NCBI RefSeq assembly: GCF_027625935.1
Contig: NZ_CP115300.1
Location: forward strand, 3,844,001-3,908,000
Length of the DNA: 64,000 nt
Direction of reading: 5' to 3'
DNA from: Streptomyces camelliae
GTDB lineage: Bacteria > Actinomycetota > Actinomycetes > Streptomycetales > Streptomycetaceae
Of this stretch, positions 9,714 to 19,470 are shown piece after piece (the stretch's first letter is position 1; each line of letters begins with the position of its first letter). The notes beneath the pieces were generated by a model. The model was given only the letters and a program-made list of their open reading frames with translations, made no database searches and had not been told where the DNA came from. Both the position numbers and the translations under genes were made by a program.

Positions 9714-11350
9714 TGCGGGCCTCCTGTGGTGTCGTCGCGGGTACCGTCCGTGGCGCCGTCGGTGGCGCCATTGGGGGTTCCGGAATTGGGCGGTTCGTTG
9801 TCCGGGGCGGACGTTTCGGTGCCCGGGGTGGGCGGTTCGGTGCCTGGGGTGGGCGGTTCGTCTTCGGCGGGCTGTGCGGATGACCCGCCCTGCGGTTCGG
9901 ACCGCTCGGGTTCGGACCGCTCGCGCTGCGGCGCGGGCTCAGGCACCGACTCCGGCTCAGGTGCCGGCTCGGGCTCAGGCGCCAACTTCCGCTCCGGCGC
10001 CGGCTCGGGCTCAGGCGCCGACTCCGGCTCAGGTGCCGGCTCGGGCTCAGGCGCCGACTTCCGCTCAGGCGCCGGCTCGGGCTCAGGCGCCGACTCCGGC
10101 TCCGGCTCTGCCGCAGGCTTCGGCGTCGGCTCGTCGAAGGCTGGGCGGGCGTGGTGCCAGGGGGCGTCCGAGCTGCGCGGGGCCGTGCCACGGCGGGTGG
10201 GGCGGGCCGGACCCTGCGGTTCCGTCGGTTCGGCAGGTGCCAGGGGCTGCTCCGGCTCCGGCGTCTGCGTCGGCTCCTCGGCCTCGGCTCGTTGTGAGGC
10301 CGAGCCCTCCGAGGCGCTGCGCGAGCGGCGCGGGCGGCCCGGTGTCGAAGCGGGCCCGGCTGCCGCTGCCCCGGAAGCCCCCGCTGCCCCGGCAGCCCCG
10401 GCAGCCCCGGCAGCAGCCACACCCTCCGTTGACTGGCCCGCGGCCTGGCCGGACTCGCCCTCGGCCGCAGGTCGTGCCGCCGCCGTCTGGCTCACCGAAC
10501 CCTGGCTCGCGCTTCGCATCCGGCGCGGCCGGGCACCCGCGGCGGGACCGGCACCAGCGGCGGGACCAGTACCCGGAGCCCCCGCGGGGGTCTCCCCGGG
10601 CACACCGGGCGCACCAGCCGTCGGCGTCGTCTGGCTCGCTGAGCCCTCCGCTGCCGTACGGGCGCGCCGTACCGGACGCTCCCCGGCGGCACCCGCACCG
10701 GCACCCGTACCGGCACCCGCACGCGCGCGTGCCGGGCGTTCGGCGGCCGTGCCTCGGGCCGGGCGGGCCGGGGCCGGGGGGAGCTGGCCCTTCAGGGGGC
10801 CCCACTCGTTGGGGTCGGGGACGCCCGGGGGGAGCATCTGGCGGCGCTTCGGGCCGCCGTGTTCCGACTCCCCGGGTTCCTTCGCGCCGGGCCAGGCCTT
10901 GGCCACGCGGGCGGCGAGGACGAAGTCCTTGCGGAGGGGGTGGCCCTCGAAGTTCTCGGGCAGCAACAGGTGCTCCAGCCCCGGGTGGCCCTCGAACGCG
11001 ACGCCGAACATCTCGTGGGTCTCGCGCTCGTGCCAGGCGGCGCCCGCGTACACGCCGACGGCGGTGGGCAGGTGCGGCGCCTCGTGCGGGACCGTCGTAC
11101 GGACGAGGAGACGGCGGACCGGGTGCAGGGCGACGACGTGGGCCGAGACACGGAAGCCCGTGCCCGGTTCGTCGACCGCGCTCAGCCAGTCGAAGTAGGT
11201 GCAGCCCAGGGTCGTACGGGCCGTCTCCAGGGCGGTGAGCCAGGCGGACGGCGGTACGTCCACGGTGAGGAGATCGTACGACTCCTCGGCCGTGGCGTCC
11301 GTACCGAAGAGGTCCTCGACCGGGGCGGGCAGCCAGCCGACGGTGCTCAT
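9710..11350 (-). CDS. nuoC2: NADH dehydrogenase I subunit C with long repetitive C-terminal tail
   Basis: The 546-residue protein has a normal NuoC (30-kDa subunit) domain in residues 1-185, with the family motif [18 protein letters not shown] (106-123) and [16 protein letters not shown] (128-143). It then continues about 350 residues into low-complexity sequence. The tail holds three degenerate blocks of the form [13 protein letters not shown] ([28 protein letters not shown]), a polyalanine/glycine stretch, and a Pro-Glu repeat of 12-residue units (APEPEPAPE plus PES or RKS). NuoC is usually about 180-250 residues. ATG 11350 overlaps the nuoB2 stop, and the end overlaps nuoH2 exactly where nuoD-G would normally intervene. 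Confidence 0.88.
   Translation of the reverse strand: MSTVGWLPAPVEDLFGTDATAEESYDLLTVDVPPSAWLTALETARTTLGCTYFDWLSAVDEPGTGFRVSAHVVALHPVRRLLVRTTVPHEAPHLPTAVGVYAGAAWHERETHEMFGVAFEGHPGLEHLLLPENFEGHPLRKDFVLAARVAKAWPGAKEPGESEHGGPKRRQMLPPGVPDPNEWGPLKGQLPPAPARPARGTAAERPARARAGAGTGAGAGAAGERPVRRARTAAEGSASQTTPTAGAPGVPGETPAGAPGTGPAAGAGPAAGARPRRMRSASQGSVSQTAAARPAAEGESGQAAGQSTEGVAAAGAAGAAGAAGASGAAAAGPASTPGRPRRSRSASEGSASQRAEAEEPTQTPEPEQPLAPAEPTEPQGPARPTRRGTAPRSSDAPWHHARPAFDEPTPKPAAEPEPESAPEPEPAPERKSAPEPEPAPEPESAPEPEPAPERKLAPEPEPAPEPESVPEPAPQRERSEPERSEPQGGSSAQPAEDEPPTPGTEPPTPGTETSAPDNEPPNSGTPNGATDGATDGTRDDTTGGPQ
9948..10109. repeat. 36-bp tandem repeat encoding Pro-Glu dodecapeptides in nuoC2
   Basis: Four head-to-tail 36-bp units occupy 9948-9983, 9984-10019, 10020-10055 and 10056-10091, followed by a half unit. 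Units 1 and 3 are identical; units 2 and 4 share an altered start (AACTTCCGCTC or GACTTCCGCTC), so the higher-order period is 72 bp. On the minus strand each unit encodes 12 residues of APEPEPAPE type. The unit length is a multiple of three, so copy-number change would keep nuoC2 in frame. Confidence 0.9.
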
Positions 11351-11943
11351 CGGGCGTCTCCCTCCGCGGTGGGCACCGGGGGCTTCACCAGGTCGCTCGT
11401 GAGGGCGGCCGCCGACGGGCGGGAGTCGCCGTACCGCTCGCCGAGCGACTCGCGGGCGATCTTCTCCTGGAGCTTGAGGATGCCCTGGAGCAGCGCCTCG
11501 GGGCGGGGCGGGCAACCGGGGACGTAGACGTCCACGGGGATGATCTGGTCGACGCCCTTGGTGACGGAGTAGGAGTCCCAGTACGGGCCGCCGCAGTTGG
11601 AGCAGGCGCCGAAGGAGATGACGTACTTCGGCTCGGGCATCTGCTCGTACAGGCGCTTCACGGCCGGGGCCATCTTGTCCGTCACCGTGCCCGAGACGAC
11701 CATCAGGTCGGCCTGGCGGGGGCCCGGCGCGAAAGGGATCACGCCGAGGCGGATGAAGTCGTGGCGGGCCATCGACGCGGCGATGAACTCGATCGCGCAG
11801 CAGGCGAGGCCGAAGTTGAAGACCCAGAGCGAGTAGCGGCGGCCCCAGTTCAGGATCACCTTCATCGGCTCGGGGGCCAGCCGGGCCAGCGCGCCCAGCC
11901 GCTTCGGCTCCGGGAGCGACACAGGAGTGGGGGTCACGTCCAT
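11347..11943 (-). CDS. nuoB2: NADH dehydrogenase I subunit B (second cluster)
   Basis: The 198-residue subunit binds the N2 [4Fe-4S] cluster, the final electron donor to quinone. The four ligands are Cys48, Cys49 ([10 protein letters not shown]), Cys114 (FGACSNCGG) and Cys144 (VPGCPPRPE). The extra Cys117 in GACSNCGG is common in some NuoB lineages. A tail of about 35 residues ([22 protein letters not shown]) is absent from NuoB1. The ATG at 11943 lies inside the last codons of nuoA2 (10-base overlap). The N2 cluster is kept although nuoD2, its usual structural partner, is missing. Confidence 0.94.
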   Translation of the reverse strand: MDVTPTPVSLPEPKRLGALARLAPEPMKVILNWGRRYSLWVFNFGLACCAIEFIAASMARHDFIRLGVIPFAPGPRQADLMVVSGTVTDKMAPAVKRLYEQMPEPKYVISFGACSNCGGPYWDSYSVTKGVDQIIPVDVYVPGCPPRPEALLQGILKLQEKIARESLGERYGDSRPSAAALTSDLVKPPVPTAEGDAR

Positions 11944-12353
11944 GCCAGGACGCCCTTCTTGTATGCGTACAGCAGGCCCACGGCGAGGAAGCCGAGGAAG
12001 ACGAACATCTCCACGAGCGTCGTCGCGCCGTAGCCGGGGGCGGCGAAGACCGTCGCCCAGGGGAACAGGAAGATCGAGTCGACCGCGAAGATCACGTACA
12101 GGAAGGCGTAGACGTAGTAGCGGACCTGGGTGTGGGCCCAGCCCTCGCCGACGGGGTCGACGCCGCACTCGTAGGTCAGCAGCTTCTCGGGGGTGGGGAC
12201 CACGGGGCGCAGCAGGCGGCCCGCGCCGAAGGCGACCGCGACGAACAGCACGCCGATGAGGGCGAGCAGGCCCACGACCGAGTAGGACCGGAAGTAGCCG
12301 GCTGCGATGACGTTCGCCGCGGCGACCGTCGAGTCCCCCAACGTCTCCCGCAC
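11934..12353 (-). CDS. nuoA2: NADH dehydrogenase I subunit A (second cluster)
   Basis: The ~139-residue ND3-family subunit has three helices and the hallmark loop [41 protein letters not shown]. The YECG cysteine loop and the aspartate/glutamate positions of helix 2 are intact. The start is uncertain: GTG at 12353 has GGGAGCGAGG upstream, while a TTG at 12338 has GGGAG too close. It is the first gene of the nuo2 operon; its leader carries 9-bp direct repeats and it faces a divergent histidine kinase gene. Confidence 0.9.
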   Translation of the reverse strand: MRETLGDSTVAAANVIAAGYFRSYSVVGLLALIGVLFVAVAFGAGRLLRPVVPTPEKLLTYECGVDPVGEGWAHTQVRYYVYAFLYVIFAVDSIFLFPWATVFAAPGYGATTLVEMFVFLGFLAVGLLYAYKKGVLAWT

Positions 12354-12378
12354 CGTCCGCGCCTCGCTCCCTGACCTC

Positions 12379-12412
12379 GTGACCTGAGTGACTTGTGTGA
12401 CTGTGTGATCCC
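12379..12412 (-). repeat. 9-bp direct repeats in the nuo2 leader
   Basis: GTGAC recurs at 12379, 12388 and 12397 (period 9), with GTGAT at 12405. Read on the minus strand this is ATCACACA-GTCACACAA-GTCACTCAG-GTCACGAG, 26 to about 60 bases ahead of the nuoA2 start. Phased direct repeats near a promoter often bind a regulator, but no family is identified; an RNA-level role is also possible because the repeats appear to lie in the 5' leader. Confidence 0.5.
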
Positions 12413-12439
12413 ACGTGTTCGAGGATCCGTACGCATCGG

Positions 12440-12467
12440 AGTCTAGGCCCTGATAAAGCGCTGGTAA
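12440..12467 (-). promoter_or_regulatory. Candidate promoter of the nuo2 operon
   Basis: On the minus strand TTACCA (12462-12467) and TAGACT (12440-12445) are separated by 16 bases, a reasonable match to the principal sigma factor consensus of Streptomyces (TTGAC and TANNNT). Transcription would start near 12433, giving a leader of about 80 bases that includes the GTGAC repeats. This is a pattern match only. Confidence 0.35.
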
Positions 12468-12617
12468 GCAGCCCGTCACGGGGTGAGACGGGTGGCGGCC
12501 GGCCCGGGCGTGGGCCGGGAGCGGGCCTGGGGTGCCCGGGGGTGGGGTTTTCCCCCGCGGGCGGAGGGCGGCGTACCGCATGGCGCCGGAGGTGCCACGC
12601 ACGGCAGGCTGACCGGT

Positions 12618-13799
12618 ATGACCGCTCCCAGCTCTGCCGTCGGCCTGGCCGATGACACCGACCGACTGCCTCCGCCCCGCCCGGCCTTCGACGTGCACAC
12701 GTGGAAGGAGATCCTGCATCTCCTGCTGAACCTGCCGGTGACGGTGTTCGGCTTCGTCTACGCGATCACCGCGCTGTCCGTCGGCGGATCGCTCACGGTC
12801 ACCGTGATCGGCCTGCCGCTGCTCGCGCTCGGCCTGCTGGGCTCCCGGCAGCTGGGCAAGCTGGAGCGGGCCCGCGCCCGGTGGCTGCTCGGGGTGCGGG
12901 TGGAGGAGCCGACCCCGCTGCCGTTCGCCAGAGGCGGGGGCCTGACGCAGCGGCTGTGGATGGCGCTGAAGGACCCGGTGGGCTGGCGCACGCTGCTGTA
13001 CGACCTGATCCGGCTGCCCTGGGGCATCCTCACCTTCTGCACCACGCTGACCTCGCTGTTCGTGCTGTGGCCGGTGCTGCCGTATCTGGCCCGGGGGCTG
13101 GCGAACGTGGACCGGGCGATGGTCCGCGGGCTGCTGTCGCCCTCGGACGAGCTGGAGCGGCGTATCGCCGAGCTGGAGTCGGACCGGGGGGTCGTGGTCG
13201 ACACGGCCGCCGCCGATCTGCGCCGGATCGAGCGGGATCTGCACGACGGGGCGCAGGCCCGGCTGGTGAACCTGGCCATGGGGCTCGGCCTGGCCAAGGA
13301 GAAGCTGCTGGAGGACCCCGACTCGGCGGCGGCGATGGTGGAGGAGGCGCACGGCGAGGTGAAGCTGGCCCTGCAGGAGCTGCGCGACCTCGCCCGGGGT
13401 ATCCATCCGGCCGTGCTCACCGACCGGGGCCTGGACGCGGCCCTGTCCTCGGTGGCCACGCGCTGCACGGTGCCGGTGAAGGTCACCGTGGACCTGGCGG
13501 ACCGCCCGGCGGCGGCGATCGAGGGCATCGCCTACTTCACGGTCTCCGAGCTGCTGCAGAACATCAGCAAACACAGCCGGGCCCGGTCCGCCTCGGTCGA
13601 CGTGTGGCGCGCGGAGGACCGGCTGCTGATCCAGGTCCGCGACGACGGCCAGGGCGGTGCCCGGCTGGAGGGCGGCAGCGGGATGCGGGGGCTGGCGGAG
13701 CGGCTGGGCGCGGTGGACGGCCTGTTCGTCCTGGACTCCCCGGCCGGCGGCCCGACGGTGGTCACGGCGGAGCTGCCGTGGCGGGACCGCGCCGCATAG
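12618..13799 (+). CDS. Sensor histidine kinase 1 (HisKA_3 family)
   Basis: The 393-residue NarL-type sensor kinase has an N-terminal 'sensor' domain with four hydrophobic segments (about residues 33-54, 58-76, 130-150 and nearby) and no large extracellular loop. HisKA_3 carries the phosphoacceptor His209 in [13 protein letters not shown]. The HATPase domain has the N-box-like [11 protein letters not shown] and G-box RDDGQGG...GMRGLAERL. The ATG at 12618 was chosen because similarity to kinase 2 starts there. It is divergent from nuoA2 and followed by a second kinase and a LuxR-type regulator. The signal is unknown. The catalytic half is nearly identical in DNA to the next gene. Confidence 0.9.
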   Translation: MTAPSSAVGLADDTDRLPPPRPAFDVHTWKEILHLLLNLPVTVFGFVYAITALSVGGSLTVTVIGLPLLALGLLGSRQLGKLERARARWLLGVRVEEPTPLPFARGGGLTQRLWMALKDPVGWRTLLYDLIRLPWGILTFCTTLTSLFVLWPVLPYLARGLANVDRAMVRGLLSPSDELERRIAELESDRGVVVDTAAADLRRIERDLHDGAQARLVNLAMGLGLAKEKLLEDPDSAAAMVEEAHGEVKLALQELRDLARGIHPAVLTDRGLDAALSSVATRCTVPVKVTVDLADRPAAAIEGIAYFTVSELLQNISKHSRARSASVDVWRAEDRLLIQVRDDGQGGARLEGGSGMRGLAERLGAVDGLFVLDSPAGGPTVVTAELPWRDRAA

Positions 13800-13922
13800 C
13801 CCCGTACGTGCTGCGGGGTGGGGAAAACCCCCGGGTCGAGACGCCGACGGACTCCATGGCCCGGGAACCCCGGTCACACGACCCTGGAGATACGGCGATC
13901 ACGGCACGAGCCGCCGCCAAAA

Positions 13923-14036
13923 CGACAGCGGCGACGGCGACGGCGACGGCGACGGACGGCGACAGCGACAGCGACAGCGACAGCGACAACAGCAGCGACA
14001 ACGGCAGCGACAACGGCAGCGACAACGAGAACGGAA
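13923..14036. repeat. Degenerate hexanucleotide repeat between the two kinase genes
   Basis: About 110 bases are built from GGCGAC and AGCGAC hexamers that grade into AACGGCAGCGAC dodecamers, ending about 10 bases before the start codon of kinase 2. The tract contains no stop in two frames, so long apparent frames run through it, but no family similarity exists in them. The purine-rich end (GAGAACGGAACGAG) supplies the probable Shine-Dalgarno of kinase 2. Confidence 0.85.
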
Positions 14037-14045
14037 CGAGATTCG

Positions 14046-15407
14046 ATGGCCACGGGGTACGGAAGCGGGTACGGGCAGGGGTTCGGAAGCGGCTACGAGC
14101 GGGAGCAGGGGCGGCCCGCCGGAAGCGGCCACCGGCTGCCCGCCGGGCTGCGGGCGCCGTTCGAGGTGCGCACCTGGCGCGAGTTCGGGTACGTCCTGCT
14201 GAGCCTGCCGGTCTCGATCGTGCTGTTCACCTGGACGGTGACGACGGTGTCGCTGGGGGCGGGCCTGCTCGTGACCTTCCTCGGCGTCCCGGTGCTCGCG
14301 GCGGCGCTGGCCGGCTGTCGGGGCTTCGGCGCGCTGGAGCGTGCGCGGGCGCGCGGGCTGCTCGGCCTGGACGTGGCCGCGCCGGAGCCGCTCCGGGCGC
14401 GCAAGCCGGGCGCGCTGGCCTGGATGGGCGCGGTCCTCAAGAGCGGTGCCTCGTGGCGGAACATGCTGTACGCGCTGGTGCAGTTCCCCTGGGCGGTGTT
14501 CTCGTTCACGGTGACGGTGACCCTGTGGGCCATGGGCTGGTCGCTGCTGAGCTACCCGCTGTGGTTCTGGGTCTTCCCCGCCTACGCCGGCCAGGGCGGC
14601 CTTCAGCTGTACGGCGACGAGCACCACAGCGTGTACCTGGACAACCCCTTCGAGATCACCGTGACCGCGCTGGTCGGGCTGGTGTTCACGCTGGTCACAC
14701 CGTGGATCGTCCGGGCCCTGACGACGGTGGACGGGCTGCTGGTACGAGGGCTGCTGGGGCCGTCGCCGCTGTCGGCGCGGGTGGTGGAGCTGGAGTCGGA
14801 CCGGGGGGTCGTGGTCGACACGGCCGCCGCCGACCTGCGCCGCATCGAGCGGGATCTGCACGACGGGGCGCAGGCCCGGCTGGTGAACCTGGCCATGGAC
14901 CTGGGGCTGGCGAAGGAGAAGCTCCGGGAGGATCCGCGGGCGGCGGCGCAGATGGTCGAGGAGGCGCACGGCGAGGTGAAGACGGCACTTCAGGAGCTGC
15001 GCGACCTCGCCCGGGGCATCCATCCGGCCGTGCTCACCGACCGGGGCCTGGACGCGGCCCTGTCCTCGGTCGCCTCCCGCTGCACGGTGCCGGTGACGGT
15101 CGAGGTCGATCTGCCGGGCCGCCCGGCGCCGGCGATCGAGGGCATCGCCTACTTCACGGTCTCCGAGCTGCTGCAGAACATCAGCAAGCACAGCCGGGCC
15201 CGGTCCGCCTCGGTCGACGTGTGGTGCGCGGAGGACCGGCTGCTGATCCAGGTGGCCGACGACGGGGTGGGCGGCGCGGACGTCTCCGGCGGCTCGGGCC
15301 TGGCCGGTCTCGCCGGACGTCTGGACGCGGTGGACGGCGTCCTCGTGGTGGACTCCCCCGAGGGCGGCCCGACCCGGGTGATCGCGGAACTGCCCTGGCG
15401 GGCCTGA
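14046..15407 (+). CDS. Sensor histidine kinase 2 (HisKA_3 family)
   Basis: The 453-residue protein is a paralogue of kinase 1. A Gly/Tyr-rich N terminus (MATGYGSGYGQGFGSGYERE) precedes a membrane sensor domain with an insertion (about residues 165-200, containing FPAYAGQGG) missing from kinase 1. HisKA_3 has His272 in [13 protein letters not shown]; the ATP-binding domain follows. The ATG at 14046 is preceded by GGAACGAG. From about 14785 to the end the DNA is almost the same as in kinase 1, pointing to recent duplication or gene conversion. The two kinases probably feed the single downstream response regulator. Confidence 0.9.
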   Translation: MATGYGSGYGQGFGSGYEREQGRPAGSGHRLPAGLRAPFEVRTWREFGYVLLSLPVSIVLFTWTVTTVSLGAGLLVTFLGVPVLAAALAGCRGFGALERARARGLLGLDVAAPEPLRARKPGALAWMGAVLKSGASWRNMLYALVQFPWAVFSFTVTVTLWAMGWSLLSYPLWFWVFPAYAGQGGLQLYGDEHHSVYLDNPFEITVTALVGLVFTLVTPWIVRALTTVDGLLVRGLLGPSPLSARVVELESDRGVVVDTAAADLRRIERDLHDGAQARLVNLAMDLGLAKEKLREDPRAAAQMVEEAHGEVKTALQELRDLARGIHPAVLTDRGLDAALSSVASRCTVPVTVEVDLPGRPAPAIEGIAYFTVSELLQNISKHSRARSASVDVWCAEDRLLIQVADDGVGGADVSGGSGLAGLAGRLDAVDGVLVVDSPEGGPTRVIAELPWRA

Positions 15408-15410
15408 CGT

Positions 15411-15465
15411 AAACCCCCTTGAGACCCGAAACCCCCCTTGAGACCCGAAACCCCCTTGAGGCCCG
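15411..15465. repeat. Three tandem 18-19 bp repeats just after kinase 2
   Basis: Units at 15411-15428, 15429-15447 and 15448-15465 read AAACCCCCTTGAGACCCG with single-base differences. The array starts 3 bases after the kinase stop codon. It contains no inverted repeat, so it is not an ordinary terminator. Confidence 0.85.
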
Positions 15466-15604
15466 ACGCCACGCCCCCTGCACCCCCTCCCCCACCCATG
15501 AACTTCCCAGGTGGGGCGGCGAACCGGGACGATTGCTGGAATGCTTGTTCTCCGTATGCGACCGTCGTACAGATCATGTGGGCGAACGCCGTCGGAGAGC
15601 GGGC

Positions 15605-16294
15605 ATGGGGGGCCAGGAGATCGTGAAGGACAGGGTGCGGGTGGTCATCGCCGAGGATTCAGTGCTGCTCAGAGAGGGCCTGACCCGGCTGCTGACCGAC
15701 CGCGGGCACGATGTCGTGGCCGGTGTCGGGGACGCGGAGGCGCTGGTGAAGACCATCGCCGACCTCGACGCACAGGGGGCGCTGCCCGACGTGGTCGTGG
15801 CGGACGTACGGATGCCCCCGACCCACACCGACGAGGGTGTGCGCGCGGCCGTACGCCTGCGCAAGGCGTATCCGGGGCTCGGGGTGCTGGTGCTGTCGCA
15901 GTACGTGGAGGAGCGCTACGCCACCGAACTGCTTGCCGGTTCCAGCCGGGGCGTGGGCTATCTGCTCAAGGACCGGGTCGCCGAGGTGCGCGAGTTCGTG
16001 GACGCCGTGGTGCGGGTCGCCGAGGGCGGTACGGCGCTGGACCCGGAGGTGGTCGCGCAGCTGCTCGGCCGCAGCCGCAAGCAGGACGTGCTGACGGGAC
16101 TGACCCCGCGCGAGCGCGAGGTGCTCGGACTGATGGCCGAGGGGCGTACGAATTCGGCCATCGCCCGGCAGCTGGTGGTCAGCGACGGCGCCGTGGAGAA
16201 GCACGTCAGCAACATTTTCCTGAAGCTCGGCCTGGCGCCGAGCGATGGTGACCACCGGCGGGTTCTGGCCGTTCTCACGTATCTGAATTCATGA
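15605..16294 (+). CDS. LuxR/NarL-type response regulator
   Basis: The 229-residue regulator has a receiver domain (VVIAEDSVLLREGL at the start, phospho-Asp in VVVADVRMPP, conserved Lys in GYLLKDR) and a C-terminal helix-turn-helix (LTPREREVLGLMAEGRTNSAIARQLVVSDGAVEKHVSNIFLKL). It is the expected partner of the two upstream HisKA_3 kinases. The ATG at 15605 has GGAGAGCGG about 10 bases upstream; a GTG at 15623 is an alternative. Targets are unknown; the adjacent korAB and nuo2 operons are candidates by position only. Confidence 0.88.
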   Translation: MGGQEIVKDRVRVVIAEDSVLLREGLTRLLTDRGHDVVAGVGDAEALVKTIADLDAQGALPDVVVADVRMPPTHTDEGVRAAVRLRKAYPGLGVLVLSQYVEERYATELLAGSSRGVGYLLKDRVAEVREFVDAVVRVAEGGTALDPEVVAQLLGRSRKQDVLTGLTPREREVLGLMAEGRTNSAIARQLVVSDGAVEKHVSNIFLKLGLAPSDGDHRRVLAVLTYLNS

Positions 16295-16471
16295 CCCGTG
16301 GAGAAGACCCGTGTAGAAGTCGATGAAGCAGCCAGCGCGACACGCCGTCTCGAATTGTCGTCCAATCCGTGGATGACCTCGGGAAGGCGACCCTGACCGA
16401 CGTAGGGTTGATCTGGGATGGTTCGTGGGACGACCAACCCCGGACAGCCGCCTCGAAGGAGGTCCAGTTCA

Positions 16472-18392
16472 GTGACCAGCCAGGTCAGCAGCCAGGCGGA
16501 GCAGACCGACGGATCTGTCGTCGGAGAGCAGCGCCATCCGGGCGACGCGAAGGACGTACGGCGCCTGGACCGGGTGATCATCCGGTTCGCGGGGGACTCG
16601 GGTGACGGCATGCAGCTCACCGGTGACCGTTTCACCTCGGAGACCGCTTCCTTCGGCAACGACCTCTCCACCCTGCCGAACTTCCCCGCCGAGATCCGTG
16701 CCCCCGCCGGCACCCTGCCCGGTGTCTCGTCGTTCCAGCTCCACTTCGCGGACCACGACATCCTCACCCCGGGTGACGCGCCGAACGTGCTCGTCGCGAT
16801 GAACCCGGCCGCCCTGAAGGCGAACATCGGCGACCTGCCGCGCGGCGCCGAGATCATCGTCAACACGGACGAGTTCACCAAGCGCGCCCTGCAGAAGGTC
16901 GGCTACGACGCCTCCCCGCTGGAGGACGGCTCGCTGGACGGCTACAACCTGCATCCGGTGCCGCTGACCACGCTCACGGTGGAGGCGCTGAAGGAGTTCG
17001 ACCTCTCCCGCAAGGAGGCCGAACGCAGCAAGAACATGTTCGCGCTGGGCCTTCTGAGCTGGATGTACCACCGGCCGACCGAAGGCACCGAGAAGTTCCT
17101 GAAGTCGAAGTTCGCGAAGAAGCCGGAGATCATGGCGGCGAACATCGCCGCGTTCCGGGCGGGCTGGAACTTCGGCGAGACGACGGAGGACTTCGCGGTC
17201 TCCTACGAGGTCGCCCCGGCCGCCAAGGCCTTCCCCGTCGGCACCTACCGGAACATCTCCGGCAACCTCGCCCTCGCCTACGGCCTGATCGCGGCCTCGC
17301 GGCAGGCGGATCTGCCGCTGTTCCTGGGCTCGTACCCGATCACGCCGGCCTCGGACATCCTGCACGAGCTGAGCAAGCACAAGAACTTCGGCGTGCGCAC
17401 GTTCCAGGCCGAGGACGAGATCGCGGGCATCGGCGCGGCGCTCGGCGCGGCCTTCGGCGGCTCGCTGGCGGTGACGACGACGTCCGGCCCCGGTGTGGCG
17501 CTCAAGAGCGAGACGATCGGCCTGGCCGTCTCTCTGGAGCTGCCGCTGCTGGTGGTCGACATCCAGCGCGGTGGCCCGTCCACGGGTCTGCCGACCAAGA
17601 CCGAGCAGGCCGACCTGCTGCAGGCGATGTTCGGCCGCAACGGCGAGGCGCCGGTCCCGATCGTGGCGCCGAAGACCCCGGCCGACTGCTTCGACGCGGC
17701 CCTGGAGGCGGCCCGGATCGCGCTGACGTACCGCACCCCGGTGATGCTGCTCTCCGACGGCTACCTGGCCAACGGCTCGGAGCCCTGGCGGATCCCGGAC
17801 CTGGAGGAACTGCCGGACCTGACCGTCCAGTTCGCCTCCGGCCCGAACCACACCCTGGAGGACGGCACCGAGGTCTTCTGGCCGTACAAGCGGGACCCGC
17901 AGACCCTCGCCCGGCCGTGGGCGCTCCCGGGCACGCCGGGTCTGGAGCACCGCATCGGCGGCATCGAGAAGCAGGACGGCACCGGCAACATCTCCTACGA
18001 CCCGGCCAACCACGACTTCATGGTCCGCACCCGGCAGGCCAAGATCGACGGCATCGAGGTCCCGGACATCGAGGCCGACGACCCGGACGGCGCGCGCACG
18101 CTGGTACTGGGCTGGGGCTCGACGTACGGACCGATCACGGCGGCGGTACGGCGGCTGCGCCGGGCCGGCGAGTCGATCGCACAGGCCCACCTGCGCCACA
18201 TCAACCCCTTCCCGCGCAACCTGGGTGCCGTGCTGAAGCGGTACGACAAGGTCGTGATCCCCGAGATGAACCTCGGACAGCTCGCCACCCTGATCCGGGC
18301 GAAGTACCTGGTCGACGCCCACTCCTACAACCAGGTCAACGGCATGCCGTTCAAGGCGGAACAGCTCGCCACCGCGCTGAAGGAGGCCATCC

Positions 18393-18400
<8 letters not shown>
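16472..18400 (+). CDS. korA: 2-oxoacid:ferredoxin oxidoreductase, alpha (gamma-alpha fusion) subunit
   Basis: The 642-residue protein fuses the gamma domain (IIRFAGDSGDGMQLTG, residues 37-51) to the alpha domain (SYPITPASDILHELSK and EDEIAGIGAALGAAFGG). With KorB it oxidatively decarboxylates a 2-oxoacid, probably 2-oxoglutarate, to the acyl-CoA while reducing ferredoxin. The GTG at 16472 follows AAGGAGG by about 9 bases, a strong start-deciding signal, though an upstream ATG at 16418 is in frame. The last codons overlap korB. It lies two genes from the nuo2 cluster, which lacks an NADH-input module. Confidence 0.92.
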
Positions 18401-19454
<1,054 letters not shown>

Positions 19455-19470
19455 CCCTCTCTTCGCTCCG

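Noticed and set aside
9700..9720. Loss of nuoD-G by a recent deletion scar
   Set aside because: nuoC2 and nuoH2 overlap cleanly and no nuoD remnant is visible. The same partial cluster is known in other Streptomyces, so it is an old arrangement.
9948..10109. A CRISPR-like array
   Set aside because: Direct repeats are contiguous with no unique spacers and are in frame with nuoC2.
12701..15412. A 903-residue open frame running through both kinase genes
   Set aside because: It is a +1 shadow of the kinase genes, sustained by GC-rich codons and the hexanucleotide tract. It has no family resemblance, while the kinase frames show complete catalytic motifs.
16418..16471. An upstream ATG start for korA
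   Set aside because: The extra 18 codons are not family-like and contain the strong AAGGAGG that fits the GTG at 16472.
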